Below, one piece after another: positions 18,157 through 27,789 of a stretch of DNA of 64,000 nt; position 1 is the first letter of the stretch; every line of letters begins with the position of its first letter. The position numbers were made by a program, and so were the translations under genes. The notes beneath the pieces are model-generated. The model was not told the DNA's origin. It made no database searches and was given only the letters and a program-made list of their open reading frames with translations. Location: positions 682,001 through 746,000 of the forward strand of contig OZ244817.1 in assembly GCA_965220305.1 (NCBI GenBank). The letters are read 5' to 3'. The DNA comes from G965220305 sp965220305 (GTDB lineage: Bacteria; Chloroflexota; Dehalococcoidia; Lucifugimonadales; UBA3495).

Positions 18157-18183
18157 CATTGCCTATTTCACACCAAGCGTTTT

Positions 18184-19969
18184 AGAGACGATCCCATCCC
18201 GAAACTCGTCAGGGAGGTTTTGCAAAACTCCTTAGACGCCAATGACAGGGACCTAGTAGGTCCGGTAGAGTGGAGATCGCGGAAAGCTACGTTGATGGCC
18301 GAACAATCGGCGCCGAAGGGCTGAAGAATCACCTGGATTCGTGCTTGGAGAGGACGAAGGAGGAAGACAGGAAAAACGTCCAAGCCTTTTACGTCAGGGC
18401 TCTGCAAGCGCTCCAATCCGAAGAAATCCGGTGCCTTCAGATCGTGGACGCTGGCACCCTGGGACTCATAGGTCGCAGTTGGGACGCTCTTGTGTTTCAA
18501 GAAGGGTCGGTCCAAAAATCGGGGGCCGCTCCTGGTGGATCGAATGGTGTAGGGAAGAACGCGGTGCTCAACGTAAGCGACCTTCGCACCGTGTTTTACA
18601 GCACCAGATACATTCAACGTCGCGAAGGCAGGGTGGAAAAGCTCCAGGGCAAGGCTACCTTGATGGACCACCCAAATCCCGATGACAAAGCGAAAGCCTT
18701 CAGCACGTAGGATTCTATTCGATGCCTCACGGGGAGCCGGTCTTGACCACACAGATTCCCGACTTTTTCCGGCTCGAAGATGTGGGGACCGGCGTATTCA
18801 TCATGGGGTTTAACCCCAGGTCTAATGAATGGACTAGGGAAGTAACCGCTGCGGTCATCGAGAATTTCTTTCACGCCATACATCACAAGAAGCTCGTCGT
18901 TAAAGTAAAGGACCGTACTAACGACACCATTTTGATTAACCACGAAACCCTTGACTGGCTCTTCGAGCGTGAAAGCAACAATAAACCTGCATTTCATTAC
19001 TACAAAGCCATCAGAGACGAAGAACCAAGAGAGACAGACCCTATCGGAAAAATTGGGCCGCTCAACGCATACGTCTTCATCGGCTCAGGTCCTCGGAGGA
19101 CCGCATATATCAACCGCAATGGGATGCTAATCACCGACAGCCGTGAGCAGAAAATCAATCCCATTGCCCCACGCGGCAAAAGCCTGTGGCCGGACTACTG
19201 TGTCGTGGTAACGCCAGAATCCGACAGGGGAGATGAATGGATAAGGCAAACGGAGAATACAAGCCATGACTCCATGTCCCCCCGGCAATGTTTCGAGGGC
19301 AGAGAGCTGACCGAGGCGGAGCGCTGGTTTAGGCAAGCCAGGAACACGATAAGCAGGATCATTGACGATGCAGCCCAGGTGCAGAAGTACGGCGATACCA
19401 CCAACCTGAGCGAGTTGGCGTCTATGTTCCCGGACGAGTTTGATCCTGAGACTCCCGGGAACAAGCTGCTGAAAACGAAGACCACCAATACCCGACTCGT
19501 AATACCCCAGTCCATTACGCCGGAACCGGAGCCTGGTCCAGACCCTGAACCGGGGCCGGGACCGGGGCCAGAGCCTGATCCTCGTCCCGAGCCTGGCCTG
19601 GGGCCGAGGCCAGACCCGGGGCCAAATCCGAGACCTGGGCCAGGTCCTGGGCCAGGCCAAAGAAGAGGCCGGCGGCCAAGGATCGAACGTCCGCGTTTAA
19701 TTCCCACCGAGCGGACTTCGGCCACGGTGGCGTTCACCCCAACCAGTGATACGCCGCAGGAAATAGCCATCCGATTGAGGCCAGCGGGTGGCGAGTGGGG
19801 CCAGGAAAACCCAATCGAGGTCATAAGCGCAAAAGTCGTTAGCCCGACGGGCCAAGAAGCCCAAATTCAAGACGGATTGGTTCGCTTGACTCCACAACCC
19901 AACGAGCGAGTAGTAATCGAAATAGAGACCAGCGATGCTCTTGACGACTTTGCATTCAGGATAGAGTAA
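18184..19969 (+). pseudogene. GHKL (MORC/paraMORC-like) ATPase, 5'-truncated by IS982 and frameshifted twice
   Basis: The reading frame enters from the IS end as LVREVLQNSLDAND, the N-box of GHKL ATPases (E, QN, S, DA). After a one-base loss near 18270 it continues at 18270-18710 with QIVDAGTLGL (the D-x-G box) and GGSNGVGKNAVLNVSDL (the glycine-rich lid). A second one-base loss near 18705 leads to 18722-19969, an intact 415-aa remainder: transducer-like region, then a linker of ~50 residues made almost only of Pro, Gly, Glu, Asp and Arg, and a small C-terminal beta domain. Restoring both bases gives a continuous protein. MutL/Hsp90/MORC-type ATPases are known relatives; paraMORCs occur in restriction-type contexts. 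Confidence 0.75.
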
Positions 19970-19974
19970 CCGCA

Positions 19975-20238
19975 ATGACCACTTGGAACGACAGATTACT
20001 TCCCCACCCTTTGCTGGCGCCGTGGACGGATGACTACCCAGAGGCGACCTTTACAGCACAAGTTCCTCACGCCGTGATTAACAATGGCAAGCAAATCAAC
20101 TTGACCATCAAGTATCACCTGACCAGCCAGTGGCTTCGGGACTTGATTTCACAAGGCCAAGCCCACTACGTAAGCCTGGTGGTTTGCGCAAAGCATCAAT
20201 ACGCCCGGGTTTCGGGCCGTGCAAGGGAGACTAACTGA
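19975..20238 (+). pseudogene. Partner gene of the GHKL ATPase, 3'-truncated
   Basis: Starts 5 bp after the ATPase stop (GAGTAACCGCAATG), so the two were co-translated. About 73 residues look native (LLPHPLLAPWTDDYPEATF, NNGKQINLTIKYHLTSQWL, HYVSLVVCAK); the last dozen codons after ~20195 look like unrelated DNA, where the IS110-type element begins. I do not recognise the family. The N-terminal fragment is mainly beta-strand-like. Confidence 0.5.
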
Positions 20239-20456
20239 CGAGGCGGGGATCTACGTGTAAGCTCTAGACGAGGCGTGTCGTCCGGACCAAGACCGAGAGG
20301 ACATTGGTGTTTGTTGCCCGGCGCAAAGCATGGTCCGGGAGTCTTACGGCGGCATCATTGGTGACGCCCCAATCAGGGTGATCCCGTTCGGGAGAGTGGC
20401 TATGGTCCGTGACTCCCTCCGGCGATGCGCTTACACTGCGATGCTGGAGGGGAAAG
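20200..20456 (+). ncRNA. Candidate bridge RNA region of the IS110-family element
   Basis: The leader between the broken host gene and the transposase start has no supported coding sequence and contains paired segments (for example GGACCAAGACC/GGTCC and CCGTTCGGG/TCCG neighbours). In the IS110 group the left-end non-coding DNA is known to encode a structured bridge RNA with target- and donor-binding loops. The assignment here rests on position and length only. Confidence 0.35.
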
Positions 20457-21900
20457 ATGATGACGACACGCCTGAGGAGTGCGACACCGGCGAGCCAAAC
20501 CGCAGTGGAGCGGGAGCGTCTGCCCGCGGAGTTGTCCCAGGTAAACCTGAACGCGGCGGGCATCGACGTGGGCGCCAGCAGCCATTTCGTGGCGGTGTCC
20601 GCCGACCGGGCGGAGCCGCCGGTACGAGAGTTCGCCGCCTTCACGGCGGACCTGTATCGTTTGGCGGACTGGCTGGCCGAGTGCGGGGTGAAGACCGTGG
20701 TCATGGAGTCGACCGGCGTGTACTGGATACCCCCTGTTCGGAGTGCTGGAAGAGCGTGGGTTCCAGGTGATGCTGGTGGACCCCAGGCGCATCAAGAACG
20801 TGTCCGGTCGCAAGACCGACGTCCTGGACTGCCAGTGGCTCCAGCAGCTGCACACCTACGGCCTGCTGTCGGGAGCCTTCCGACCAGACGCGGACATCCG
20901 ACGCCTGCGCAGCTACCTGCGGCAACGGGCCATGCTGGTGGAGTACGCCTCCCACCATATCCAGCACATGCAGAAGGCGCTGACCCAGATGAACGTCAAG
21001 CTCCAGCACGTCATCAGCAACATCACCGGCAAGACCGGGATGGACATCATCGTGGCCATTGTGAGCGGCGAACGGGACCCCCGCAAGCTGGCGCAGTTTC
21101 GTCGCCCTGGCATGAAAGCGGACCACGACACCATCGCCAGGTCGTTGCAGGGGCACTGGCGGGAGGAGCACATCTTCGAGCTGACCCAGGCCCTGGAGTT
21201 GTACCGGTTCTATCAAGATAAGATTGCCGAGTGCGACCGGGAGATTAAAGCCCACTTGGAGCGGTTCGAGGACCAAAGCGACGGCGGGCCTCCGGCCTCC
21301 AACGGTCGGCGGCGCAGTCAGGGCAACGCACCCCGCTTTGACATCAGGACCCACCTGTACCGGATGACCGGGGTGGACCTGACCAGGATTGACGGCGTGG
21401 ACGGCTTCACGGCCCTGAAGGTGATCAGCGAGATTGGCACGGACATGACGAAGTGGCCCAGCGCCAAGCACTTCGCGTCCTGGTTGGGACTGAGCCCCGC
21501 CAACCGCGTCACCGGCGGCCGGGTCATGAGTTCAAAGACCAAGCCCAGCGCCAGCCGAGCGGCGGCGGCGTTGCGTCTGGCCGCCCACGGGCTGCACCGC
21601 TCCGACAGCGCCCTGGGCGCCTTCCTGCGCCGGAAGAAAGCGCAGATGGGTGCGCCCAAGGCCATCACCGCCACGGCGCACAAGCTGGCTAGACTCATCT
21701 ATTCCATGCTGCGTTACGGCCAGGAGTACGTGGATGCCGGCGCTGAATACTACGAGAGAGAACATCAGCAGCGGGCGTTGCATGCGGCCAAACGCCGAGC
21801 GGCCCAACTCGGCTACCAGTTGGTGCCTATGTCCGAGGCGCAGGAGGAACACACCACGCACGCACCTCCCGGCGTGCCAATTGCCGCGCGACGACCTTAG
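20457..21900 (+). pseudogene. IS110-family DEDD transposase with one frameshift
   Basis: Start ATGATG at 20457 behind GGAGGGG. The first frame runs to VVMESTGVYWIP, with the N-terminal RuvC-like GIDVGASSHFVAV; one extra C in a C5 run near 20731 shifts it. The second frame (20743-21900) continues with DPRRIKNVSGRKTDVLDCQWL, a coiled-coil centre and the Tnp_20 part LTRIDGVDGFTALKVISEIG and HFASWLGLSPANRVTGGR. With the C removed the protein is about 480 aa and carries all acidic motifs and the C-terminal serine region. Confidence 0.85.
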
Positions 21901-21991
21901 TTAGTCGGGAGTCCAGCTTAGGTGTCTGACAGAGGAATCACGTTTGAGACAACTCGTATAACAATGCTGTGACAGAGTCAGCGCACATGGA

Positions 21992-21997
21992 TATAAT
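21992..21997 (+). promoter_or_regulatory. Consensus -10 box upstream of the sensor-kinase gene
   Basis: TATAAT at 21992-21997, about 105 bp before the kinase start, in the 200-bp gap after the IS110 transposase. The best -35 candidate is TGTGAC 18 bp upstream, a weak match. Confidence 0.35.
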
Positions 21998-22101
21998 GGC
22001 CCCGGTGGAACTGAGGAGACGCCTCAGCAGACCGGAGCATCCGGCTGGACTGCGTTGGGTCAAAATCTCGCTTGCGTGACAGCGGAACAGGAGGTTAGAA
22101 C

Positions 22102-24487
22102 TTGAAGACAGGGGGTCGGCCTAGCCTTGAGATGCAGGCAATGCAGGAGCGTCTGACCAAGTTGAGTGAGGCCAGCCTGCGCATCAACGAGAATCTGGAT
22201 TTCAACAGCGTCCTGCAGGATGTCGTGGACAGCCCGCAACCTTACGGACGCACGGTATGGCGGCATGACCGTCCTCGACGACGATGGGAGGTTTGAACAG
22301 TTTGTGACCTCCGGCTTGACGGACGAGGAGCGCCGGATCCTGGCGGAGATGCCCGAGCGCGCCCCCCTTTTCTGGCACCTCAACGGAGTGGATGCCCCCC
22401 TCCGAATTGACGACCTCTCCGCGTACTTGAGGGCTCTTGACATCGCCGAGTGGCGCCCGCCGGTCGCGGTCACCTCCTTCCTGGTGGCGCCGGTCCGCAA
22501 CGCAGGCGTGCGGATGGGTTCCCTATACCTGACCAAGGGACAGGAAGGCTGGGAGTTCACCCGGGAAGATGAAGAGACGCTGGTGATGTTCGCCTCCCAA
22601 GCGGCGTTGGTCATCGCCAATGCGCACAGGTACCGCGACGAGCAGCGAGCCAGGGCCGATCTGGAGGCCCTGGTTAACACCTCCCCGGTGGGCGTCGTGG
22701 TCTTCGACGCCAAGACGGGAATCCCCATGTCTCACAATCGCGAGATGCTGCGAATAGTCGAGGGCCTTCTCGACCCCAACCGCCCTCCTGAGCAAATCAT
22801 GGAAATCCTCAGCCTGCGGCGGATGGACGGTCGGGAGGTTTCCCTGGAAGAGTCTTCCTTGGCGGAACGGCTCAGCGCCGGTCGGACGATCCGGGCAGAG
22901 GAGATCGTCATCCAGGCGCCCGACGGAAGGTCAGTAACCACCTTGGTAAACGCCACGGCCATCTACTCCGAGGACGGCACCGAAATGGAATCCGTGGTCG
23001 TTACCCTTCAGGACATGACGCCCCTTGAGGAACTGGAAAGACTGCGAGCGGAGTTCCTGGGGTTGGTGAGCCACGAACTTCGCGCTCCCCTAACATCGAT
23101 AAAGGGGTCGGCTGCCACCCTCCTCGACGATTCAGCGAACCTGAACGCATCTGAAATGCGCCAGTTTCACCGCATAATCGACGACCAGGCCGACCGGATG
23201 CGCCGGATGATCTCCGACTTGCTGGACGTGACCCACATCGAGACGGGTCTGCTCTCCGTCGATCCAGAACCATGCAGCGCGGCGGTTCTAATGGACCAGG
23301 CCAAGACCTCTTTTGTCAGCGGGGGCGGCGGGAACGAGTTGCAAATAGACCTGCCGCCGGACCTTCCCACCGTCATGGCCGACAGGCAGCGAATCGCACA
23401 GGTTCTCAGCAACTTGCTGTCCAATGCGGCCAAGTACTCAAGGGAGTTCTCTACAATCCAACTGAGGGCCGAGCGGGAGGACCTGTACGTCCGATTCTCG
23501 GTCTCGGACGAGGGAAGGGGAGTTGCCGCCAAGCGACTGCCTTACCTCTTCCGCAAGTACGTCAGAATCGAAGGAGACAGCCTCGGACGGCAGATAGAGG
23601 CGTCGGGCCTGGGTCTGGCCATCTGCAAGGGCATCGTCGAAGCCCACGGGGGGCACATATGGGCGGAGAGCGAAGGCCAGGGCCTTGGGGCGAGATTCGC
23701 TTTCACCCTGCCGGTGGCCGAACAGACCGAATCCGAACAGGATGTCAGCCCGCAGAGGCTGTCGGGCCGCCGGGGCCAAGAGGTGGATGGGCATGCCCGA
23801 GTCCTGGTGGTTGATGACGACCCCCAGACCCTGAGGCGCGTTCGGGACGTTCTCTCCCGGGGCGGCTACGCACCCATAGTTACCGCGGACCCGAACGAGG
23901 CGGTCCGGCTTGTGGAATCGGACAGACCGCAACTTGTGCTGCTGGACCTCGTGTTTCCCGATACCGACGGCATCGCACTCATGCAGGACATCCTCGACAT
24001 TGCGGAAGTGCCGGTAATCTTTCTTACGGCTTATGGCAGGGACCAGAATATAGAGCGGGCCTTTGACATGGGAGCCGCCGATTACATGGTAAAGCCCTTC
24101 TCGCCCACAGAGCTGACCGCAAGAATCAAGGCGGCGCTGCGCAAGCACGCCGGGTTGGATTACGACGAGCCTCCGGAACCCTTCACCCTGGGAGATTTGA
24201 CCATCAACTATTTCCACCGGCAGGTTAACCTGGCTGGCCGACAGGTCCATCTCACGCCCATCGAGTACAACCTGCTTCGAGTCCTCTCCCTCAATTCGGG
24301 AAGGGCGCTTAGCCACGACCAGTTGCTGCGAAGAGTCTGGCACATAACTACCGCCGGCGACCCGCAGGTGGTCCGCACACACCTGCGCAGGCTAAGGCGC
24401 AAGCTGGGAGACGACGCCGACAACTCCTTATACATCTTCACCGAGCCCGGCGTCGGCTACAGAATGCCGGAAGGGGATCCGGCATGA
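22102..24487 (+). CDS. Hybrid histidine kinase-receiver-winged helix protein in one chain (early frameshift)
   Basis: TTG start at 22102 behind GGAGGTT. The first ~43 codons (coiled coil, start of a GAF domain) are one base out of frame with the rest; the shift is near 22233 in GTGGACAGCCCGCAAC. The main frame runs to 24487: GAF domain; PAS-like linker; HisKA with GLVSHELRAPLTS (phospho-His near residue 323); HATPase with SDEGRGVAAKRL and ASGLGLAICKGIVEAHGGH; receiver with RVLVVDDDPQ, the Asp in LVLLDLVFPDTDG and Lys in MVKPFSPTELTARI; and an OmpR-type winged helix (TPIEYNLLRVLSLNSGRALSHD, QVVRTHLRRLRRKLG). So sensor, receiver and DNA-binding output are fused. A kinase starting inside the GAF domain is still possible. 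Confidence 0.85.
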
Positions 24488-24724
24488 ATGTGAGAGATGA
24501 CATTCTGGTGACGTGCTATGCAGCGCTCAGGCGGACCACCGCCGCTCCGTTCGCGAACAGGCTAAAGATCCAACGTGAAAGGGCGGGGCTCGTGGACTCC
24601 GTGGTCTGCAGGGACGCCTTGCCCCCAGTTTCGCAGTGGATCTGTATGTGCAGGATGGTTGATTAGAGCGCCGGAGCTAAGGCGCTAACTGAGGAACGGG
24701 TCACTCGTCCCCCAAAGCCCGGGG

Positions 24725-25390
24725 GTGAGACGATCGAAAAGTCGTGCCAATTCAACCGGAGAGAAATTGGAAACAGTAATCGGAGTCTTGCTGGCCGTGG
24801 GAGCCTATCTGCTGGGGTCAGTGTCGCCGTCGTATCTGCTGGTGCGGTTCAGGACGGGCGAGGATGTGCGCCAATCGCGAAGCCGCAACGCCGGAACGCT
24901 CAACACCTACCACCGCTTGGGCTTGATTGGCGGACTGACAGTCTTGACCTTGGACGCCGGCAAAGGGGCGTTGTCCGTCCTGGCTCCCGCCTTGGTCAAC
25001 GCTCCAGAATGGACCGTATTTGCCAGCGCTCCCCTGGTGTTGATAGGGCACAACTGGCCGGTATTCCTGCGATTCCGCGGCGGCAAGGGCGCTGCGGTGC
25101 TACTGGGAGTGTCGCTGGGGCTGTTCCCACTTTTTACCGCTTTCTGCCTTATCCCCATCGCGCTGGTTATGGTGCTCTTTCGCAACGTGGTCCTGGGCGC
25201 CGCAACGGGATACGTGCTGGTGTGCCTCACTTTGATTGTTGTCGGGACTGAATGGTCCATGGTCGCGTTGAGCATCTTGCTGGCCGTCCTGGCTGGAGTC
25301 GCGTACCTCTTTGGATTTCGCAGGGATATCTCCGCGATGGCCCGGAACGGAGAGTGGCGAAGACTGATGTTGTTCCGCTTTGTCCAATAG
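24725..25390 (+). CDS. plsY: Glycerol-3-phosphate acyltransferase PlsY-family membrane protein
   Basis: 221 aa with a GTG start at 24725; a TTG at 24767 preceded by GGAGAG is an equally good start and gives 207 aa. PlsY motifs: GSVSPSYLLVRF (motif 1, normally GSIPxx), SRNAGTLNTYHRLG (usually G..NxGATN), TLDAGKGALSV, GHNWPVFLRFRGGKGAAVLLGV. Five membrane segments. It uses acyl-phosphate to acylate glycerol-3-phosphate, the first step of phospholipid synthesis. The N-A-G-T instead of G-A-T-N is a variation. Could be a paralog rather than the essential copy. Confidence 0.8.
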   Translation: MRRSKSRANSTGEKLETVIGVLLAVGAYLLGSVSPSYLLVRFRTGEDVRQSRSRNAGTLNTYHRLGLIGGLTVLTLDAGKGALSVLAPALVNAPEWTVFASAPLVLIGHNWPVFLRFRGGKGAAVLLGVSLGLFPLFTAFCLIPIALVMVLFRNVVLGAATGYVLVCLTLIVVGTEWSMVALSILLAVLAGVAYLFGFRRDISAMARNGEWRRLMLFRFVQ

Positions 25391-25410
25391 CAATTGGCTG
25401 CTGAAGCAAT

Positions 25411-25441
25411 GGAGAGGGCCGTTTTATGTGGCCTCTTCTTT
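25411..25441 (+). terminator. Possible intrinsic terminator after plsY
   Basis: An imperfect stem (GAGAGGGCC pairing with GGCCTCTTC, loop GTTTTATGT) is followed by TTTC, 20 bp after the stop. Confidence 0.35.
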
Positions 25442-25567
25442 CAGCTTAACGATAGGTAGCCGAAATGGCATTGGAGAAAGATGGTGATCTGCCCTCGGAA
25501 AACCTGGACCGATCGAAATGCGAGGTTTGCAGGATGATCCAAACAGACGGAGAAGGAGGATCGTCCC

Positions 25568-25692
25568 ATGAAGAAGTCCCGGTGCAGTCCCGGCAGTTCG
25601 CCTTCGAACTGCGCCAGTCGGAGGAGGGAACGCCACCGTCAGAAGTCTGCAAAAAGATGAGCATGAGCGAGCAGACCTACCCTAAGGGACGA
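25568..25692 (+). pseudogene. IS3-family OrfA (transposase HTH) remnant
   Basis: ATGAAGAAGTCC starts the typical OrfA N-terminus (MKKSR); a frameshift follows and the second frame gives FAFELRQSEEGTPPSEV and CKKMSMSEQTY, the helix-turn-helix of IS407-type OrfA. The rest of the element is absent. Confidence 0.7.
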
Positions 25693-26224
25693 ATTGACGT
25701 TCTGGCTGCATCGCCGAAGTGAGCGAGGACTCGTGCTTGCAGCGCCACGTCGGCTGGGAAGTCCGAAACACGGCTCTAATCTGGCTTAAGTTGACATGGG
25801 AGCAACAAGCCCCCGAGGATGTTCCACGGGGGCAAGTTTGGTGTTGCCAGGTGGCAGGCCCGGGCGCAGCTGCCTTAAATTGTTGAGGTGGCGGCACGGC
25901 GAGGGTCGCGTCCTCAGGGAAGAGTGCCCTCGTTTCTGCGTTTAATGCCAACCTTTTCTCATTCTCCAATAGCGTTCAGGGGCTTCGATTTCAACGAGAT
26001 CGACAACTGGATCGCCTTCTCGGCACGAATGGTGTCAGACGGATGGCAGCCCCAAGATTGGCGTTGAAGGGCCAGTTCGAGCGATGGCGAAACATTCCAT
26101 TTGCCAGTACGTGCCTGGCGGCTGCGCTATTCTCCTCCCAATCTGTCCTCCGTCTGCTGTCCCTGATCAGTCCTCGTATTCTCCTCCCCGTGATTGAGGC
26201 CGCTGAAGGCCGGGGGGGGGGGGG
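25693..26224. other. Non-coding stretch before the IS4-like element
   Basis: No supported gene. A hairpin GCCCCCG/CGGGGGC lies at 25809-25835. The last 240 bp read, on the minus strand, as the possible 3' end of the membrane protein gene interrupted by the IS4-like element (tail GLQRPQSRGGEYED then stop). The stretch ends in a run of 13 G. Confidence 0.5.
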
Positions 26225-26328
26225 CTGACAGGGGTAGGTATAGGGTGAAACTGGCCTGAGAACTTGGAAAGCGCACGGGATTCTGGCATCTTGGTGACAG
26301 TGAAGAAACCGGATGCCGGAGGTCTCCC

Positions 26329-27555
26329 ATGCGCCTTCCACGGGAATGCTACCAGATGCAACAGACGATTGAAACGCATCTACCTAACCTCTCTCAGGCT
26401 CAATTGGCCGGGCTGGTCCTGTGGGTCTGCGGGGCTATCCTGGCGGGCAGCGCCTGCCAGAACGCCGTGGCCGCCGCCCTCTCCACCAAGGGAAACTGGT
26501 ACAACCTGCGCCAGCGCCTGCGGGAATGGCTCTACGACGGTGGCGACCGGGCGAGCCCCTGCCAGACCGAACTGGACGTGAGTCTCTGTTTTGCGCCCCT
26601 GCTTCGCTGGGTCCTTTCCTGGTGGCATTCCGACCGGCTGGCCCTGGCGGTGGACCCCACGTTGAAGGGGGACGACACCACCGCCATCGTCATCAGCGTG
26701 GTCTACCGGGGCTGCGCCATTCCCGTGGCTTGGCGCATCCACCACGCCACCCAGCGCGGGTCCTGGATGGACCCGATAGTGGAACTGCTGCGGGAACTGG
26801 CTCCGGCGGTCCCTGAGGAAATGACCGTGATCGTGCTGTGCGACCGGGGCCTGGCCAGTCCGAAATTGTGGCAACAGATACGCGTTCAGGGCTGGCATCC
26901 CTACATGAGGTATGCGAAAAACGTCACCTTCTGCGCCGACGGCGGCCGCAGGCTTCCCGCCCGCGCCTTCGTTCCCCGTCCCGATACCGCTTGGATCGGC
27001 AGCGGCACCGCCTTCAGCACCCCCGCCGCAAAACGCCGCTGCACCCTGCTGGCGGTCTGGTACGTTGAGCAGGAGGAGCCTTGGATCATCCTGACCGACC
27101 TGCCGCCGGACCAAGTTGGAGTGAGTTGGTACGCGCTGCGCTTCTGGATCGAGTTGGGCTTCAAGGCGGTCAAGAGCCTGGGATGGAAGTGGGACAAGAC
27201 CAGGAGAACCGACCCGGCGCGCATCTCCCGGCACTGGCTGGTGCTGTCGGTGGCGACGCTGCTGGCCCTGGCCTATGGCACCAGAGTGGAAGACGCCAAC
27301 GAGCGAAGGATTGCGCCGGGCAGCCTGCGGGCGCCCCCCAAAGCCTGTCCCGTACTGGATACGGGGGCGCTGCCATCCCAGCACCGCTGCCCGTGGCACA
27401 GGCCAAGACGGACCGTCAGCGTCATCCGCCACGGCATCGACTGGCTGCGGCGGTTGCTGCTCCGGGGCCGCCTCTGGAGCCGGGTCTGGCTGCTGCCCGA
27501 ACCCTGGCCGGAACCCAAGCCCAACCTGGAGGTCACCCGCCATGCCCACGCCTGA
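26329..27555 (+). CDS. IS4-like DDE transposase
   Basis: 408 aa. DDE landmarks: first Asp in LALAVDPTLKGDDTT, second in VLCDRGLASPKLW, Glu in FWIELGFKAVKSLGWKWDKTR. The C-terminal half holds an in-frame palindromic mini-repeat giving PKACPVLDTGAL. Start could also be the ATG at 26356. The gene is open and probably active or recently active. Confidence 0.85.
   Translation: MRLPRECYQMQQTIETHLPNLSQAQLAGLVLWVCGAILAGSACQNAVAAALSTKGNWYNLRQRLREWLYDGGDRASPCQTELDVSLCFAPLLRWVLSWWHSDRLALAVDPTLKGDDTTAIVISVVYRGCAIPVAWRIHHATQRGSWMDPIVELLRELAPAVPEEMTVIVLCDRGLASPKLWQQIRVQGWHPYMRYAKNVTFCADGGRRLPARAFVPRPDTAWIGSGTAFSTPAAKRRCTLLAVWYVEQEEPWIILTDLPPDQVGVSWYALRFWIELGFKAVKSLGWKWDKTRRTDPARISRHWLVLSVATLLALAYGTRVEDANERRIAPGSLRAPPKACPVLDTGALPSQHRCPWHRPRRTVSVIRHGIDWLRRLLLRGRLWSRVWLLPEPWPEPKPNLEVTRHAHA
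27340..27373. repeat. In-frame palindromic mini-repeat inside the IS4-like transposase
   Basis: AAGCCTGTCCCGTACTGGAT followed by ACGGGGGCGC; on the reverse strand it matches about 25 of 31 bases of the repeat found in the IS982 transposase (17532). Encodes CPVLDTGA. Confidence 0.55.
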
Positions 27556-27587
27556 AAACCCCATACCTACCCCTGTCAGGGGGGGGG

Positions 27588-27789
27588 CAGTTGGAGGATT
27601 CGCGTGGAAATAGTGGATCAGCAGCAGTCCGATGCTGGTAATGGCTACCACTATCACCGCGCCGTAAGTGAATCGGGCAATACCGGCATCAAAAGCTCCC
27701 CACAAGATTGATGCGGCCGTGAGAAAGCCTACCACGCCCAGGCAGAAATAAGCGATAAGAACGCCGTTGCGGGCCCCTTTGCTCTTTGC
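27588..27789 (-). pseudogene. C-terminal extension of the membrane protein beyond an in-frame TAG
   Basis: Directly after the TAG at 27790-27792 the same frame stays open: AKSKGARNGVLIAYFCLG, then VVGFLTAASILWGAF, and VIVVAITSIGLLLIHYFHAN, two convincing membrane helices. It runs into the G tract at the right end of the IS4-like element. The original C-terminus seems to lie on the far side of that element (26167-26224). Confidence 0.55.

Larger units (their letters stand above)
17113..18183 (+). mobile_element. IS982-family insertion sequence, intact copy
   Basis: 1071 bp bounded by AAACGCTTGGTGTGAA at 17113 and its inverted match TTCACACCAAGCGTTT ending at 18183. It contains one complete transposase. 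No clear target duplication is visible: the left flank is the hydrolase upstream region and the right flank is the middle of a GHKL ATPase gene, which suggests a rearrangement at this element. A second, broken copy lies at 46131-48201. Confidence 0.88.
20195..21930 (+). mobile_element. IS110-family element (approximate limits)
   Basis: A DEDD transposase gene with a 5' non-coding leader of about 260 bp. IS110 elements lack long terminal inverted repeats, so the limits are approximate: the left end is placed where the partner gene of the GHKL ATPase loses coherence, the right end shortly after the transposase stop. Confidence 0.6.
26225..27579 (+). mobile_element. IS4-like insertion sequence with 16-bp identical ends
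   Basis: 1355 bp. Left end CTGACAGGGGTAGGTA at 26225; the right end is its exact inverted repeat finishing at 27579. It sits in a G run: 13 G on the left, 8 G on the right, consistent with a target duplication in poly-G. The same 16-bp ends bound a 184-bp MITE at 62955-63138, making this the likely transposase source for that MITE. Confidence 0.88.

Noticed and set aside
17113..18183. Target duplication for IS982 copy 1
   Set aside because: Bases on either side do not match; the flanks come from different genes.
24484..24666. 60-codon frame overlapping the kinase stop (ATGA)
   Set aside because: No recognisable pattern and no ribosome-binding site beyond chance; the overlap alone is not enough.
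25682..25969. 95-codon minus-strand frame
   Set aside because: No family, no ribosome-binding site, crosses a strong hairpin.
26380..27735. 451-codon minus-strand frame across the IS4-like element
   Set aside because: Only its first ~45 codons are real (end of the membrane protein); the rest is the antisense of the transposase.
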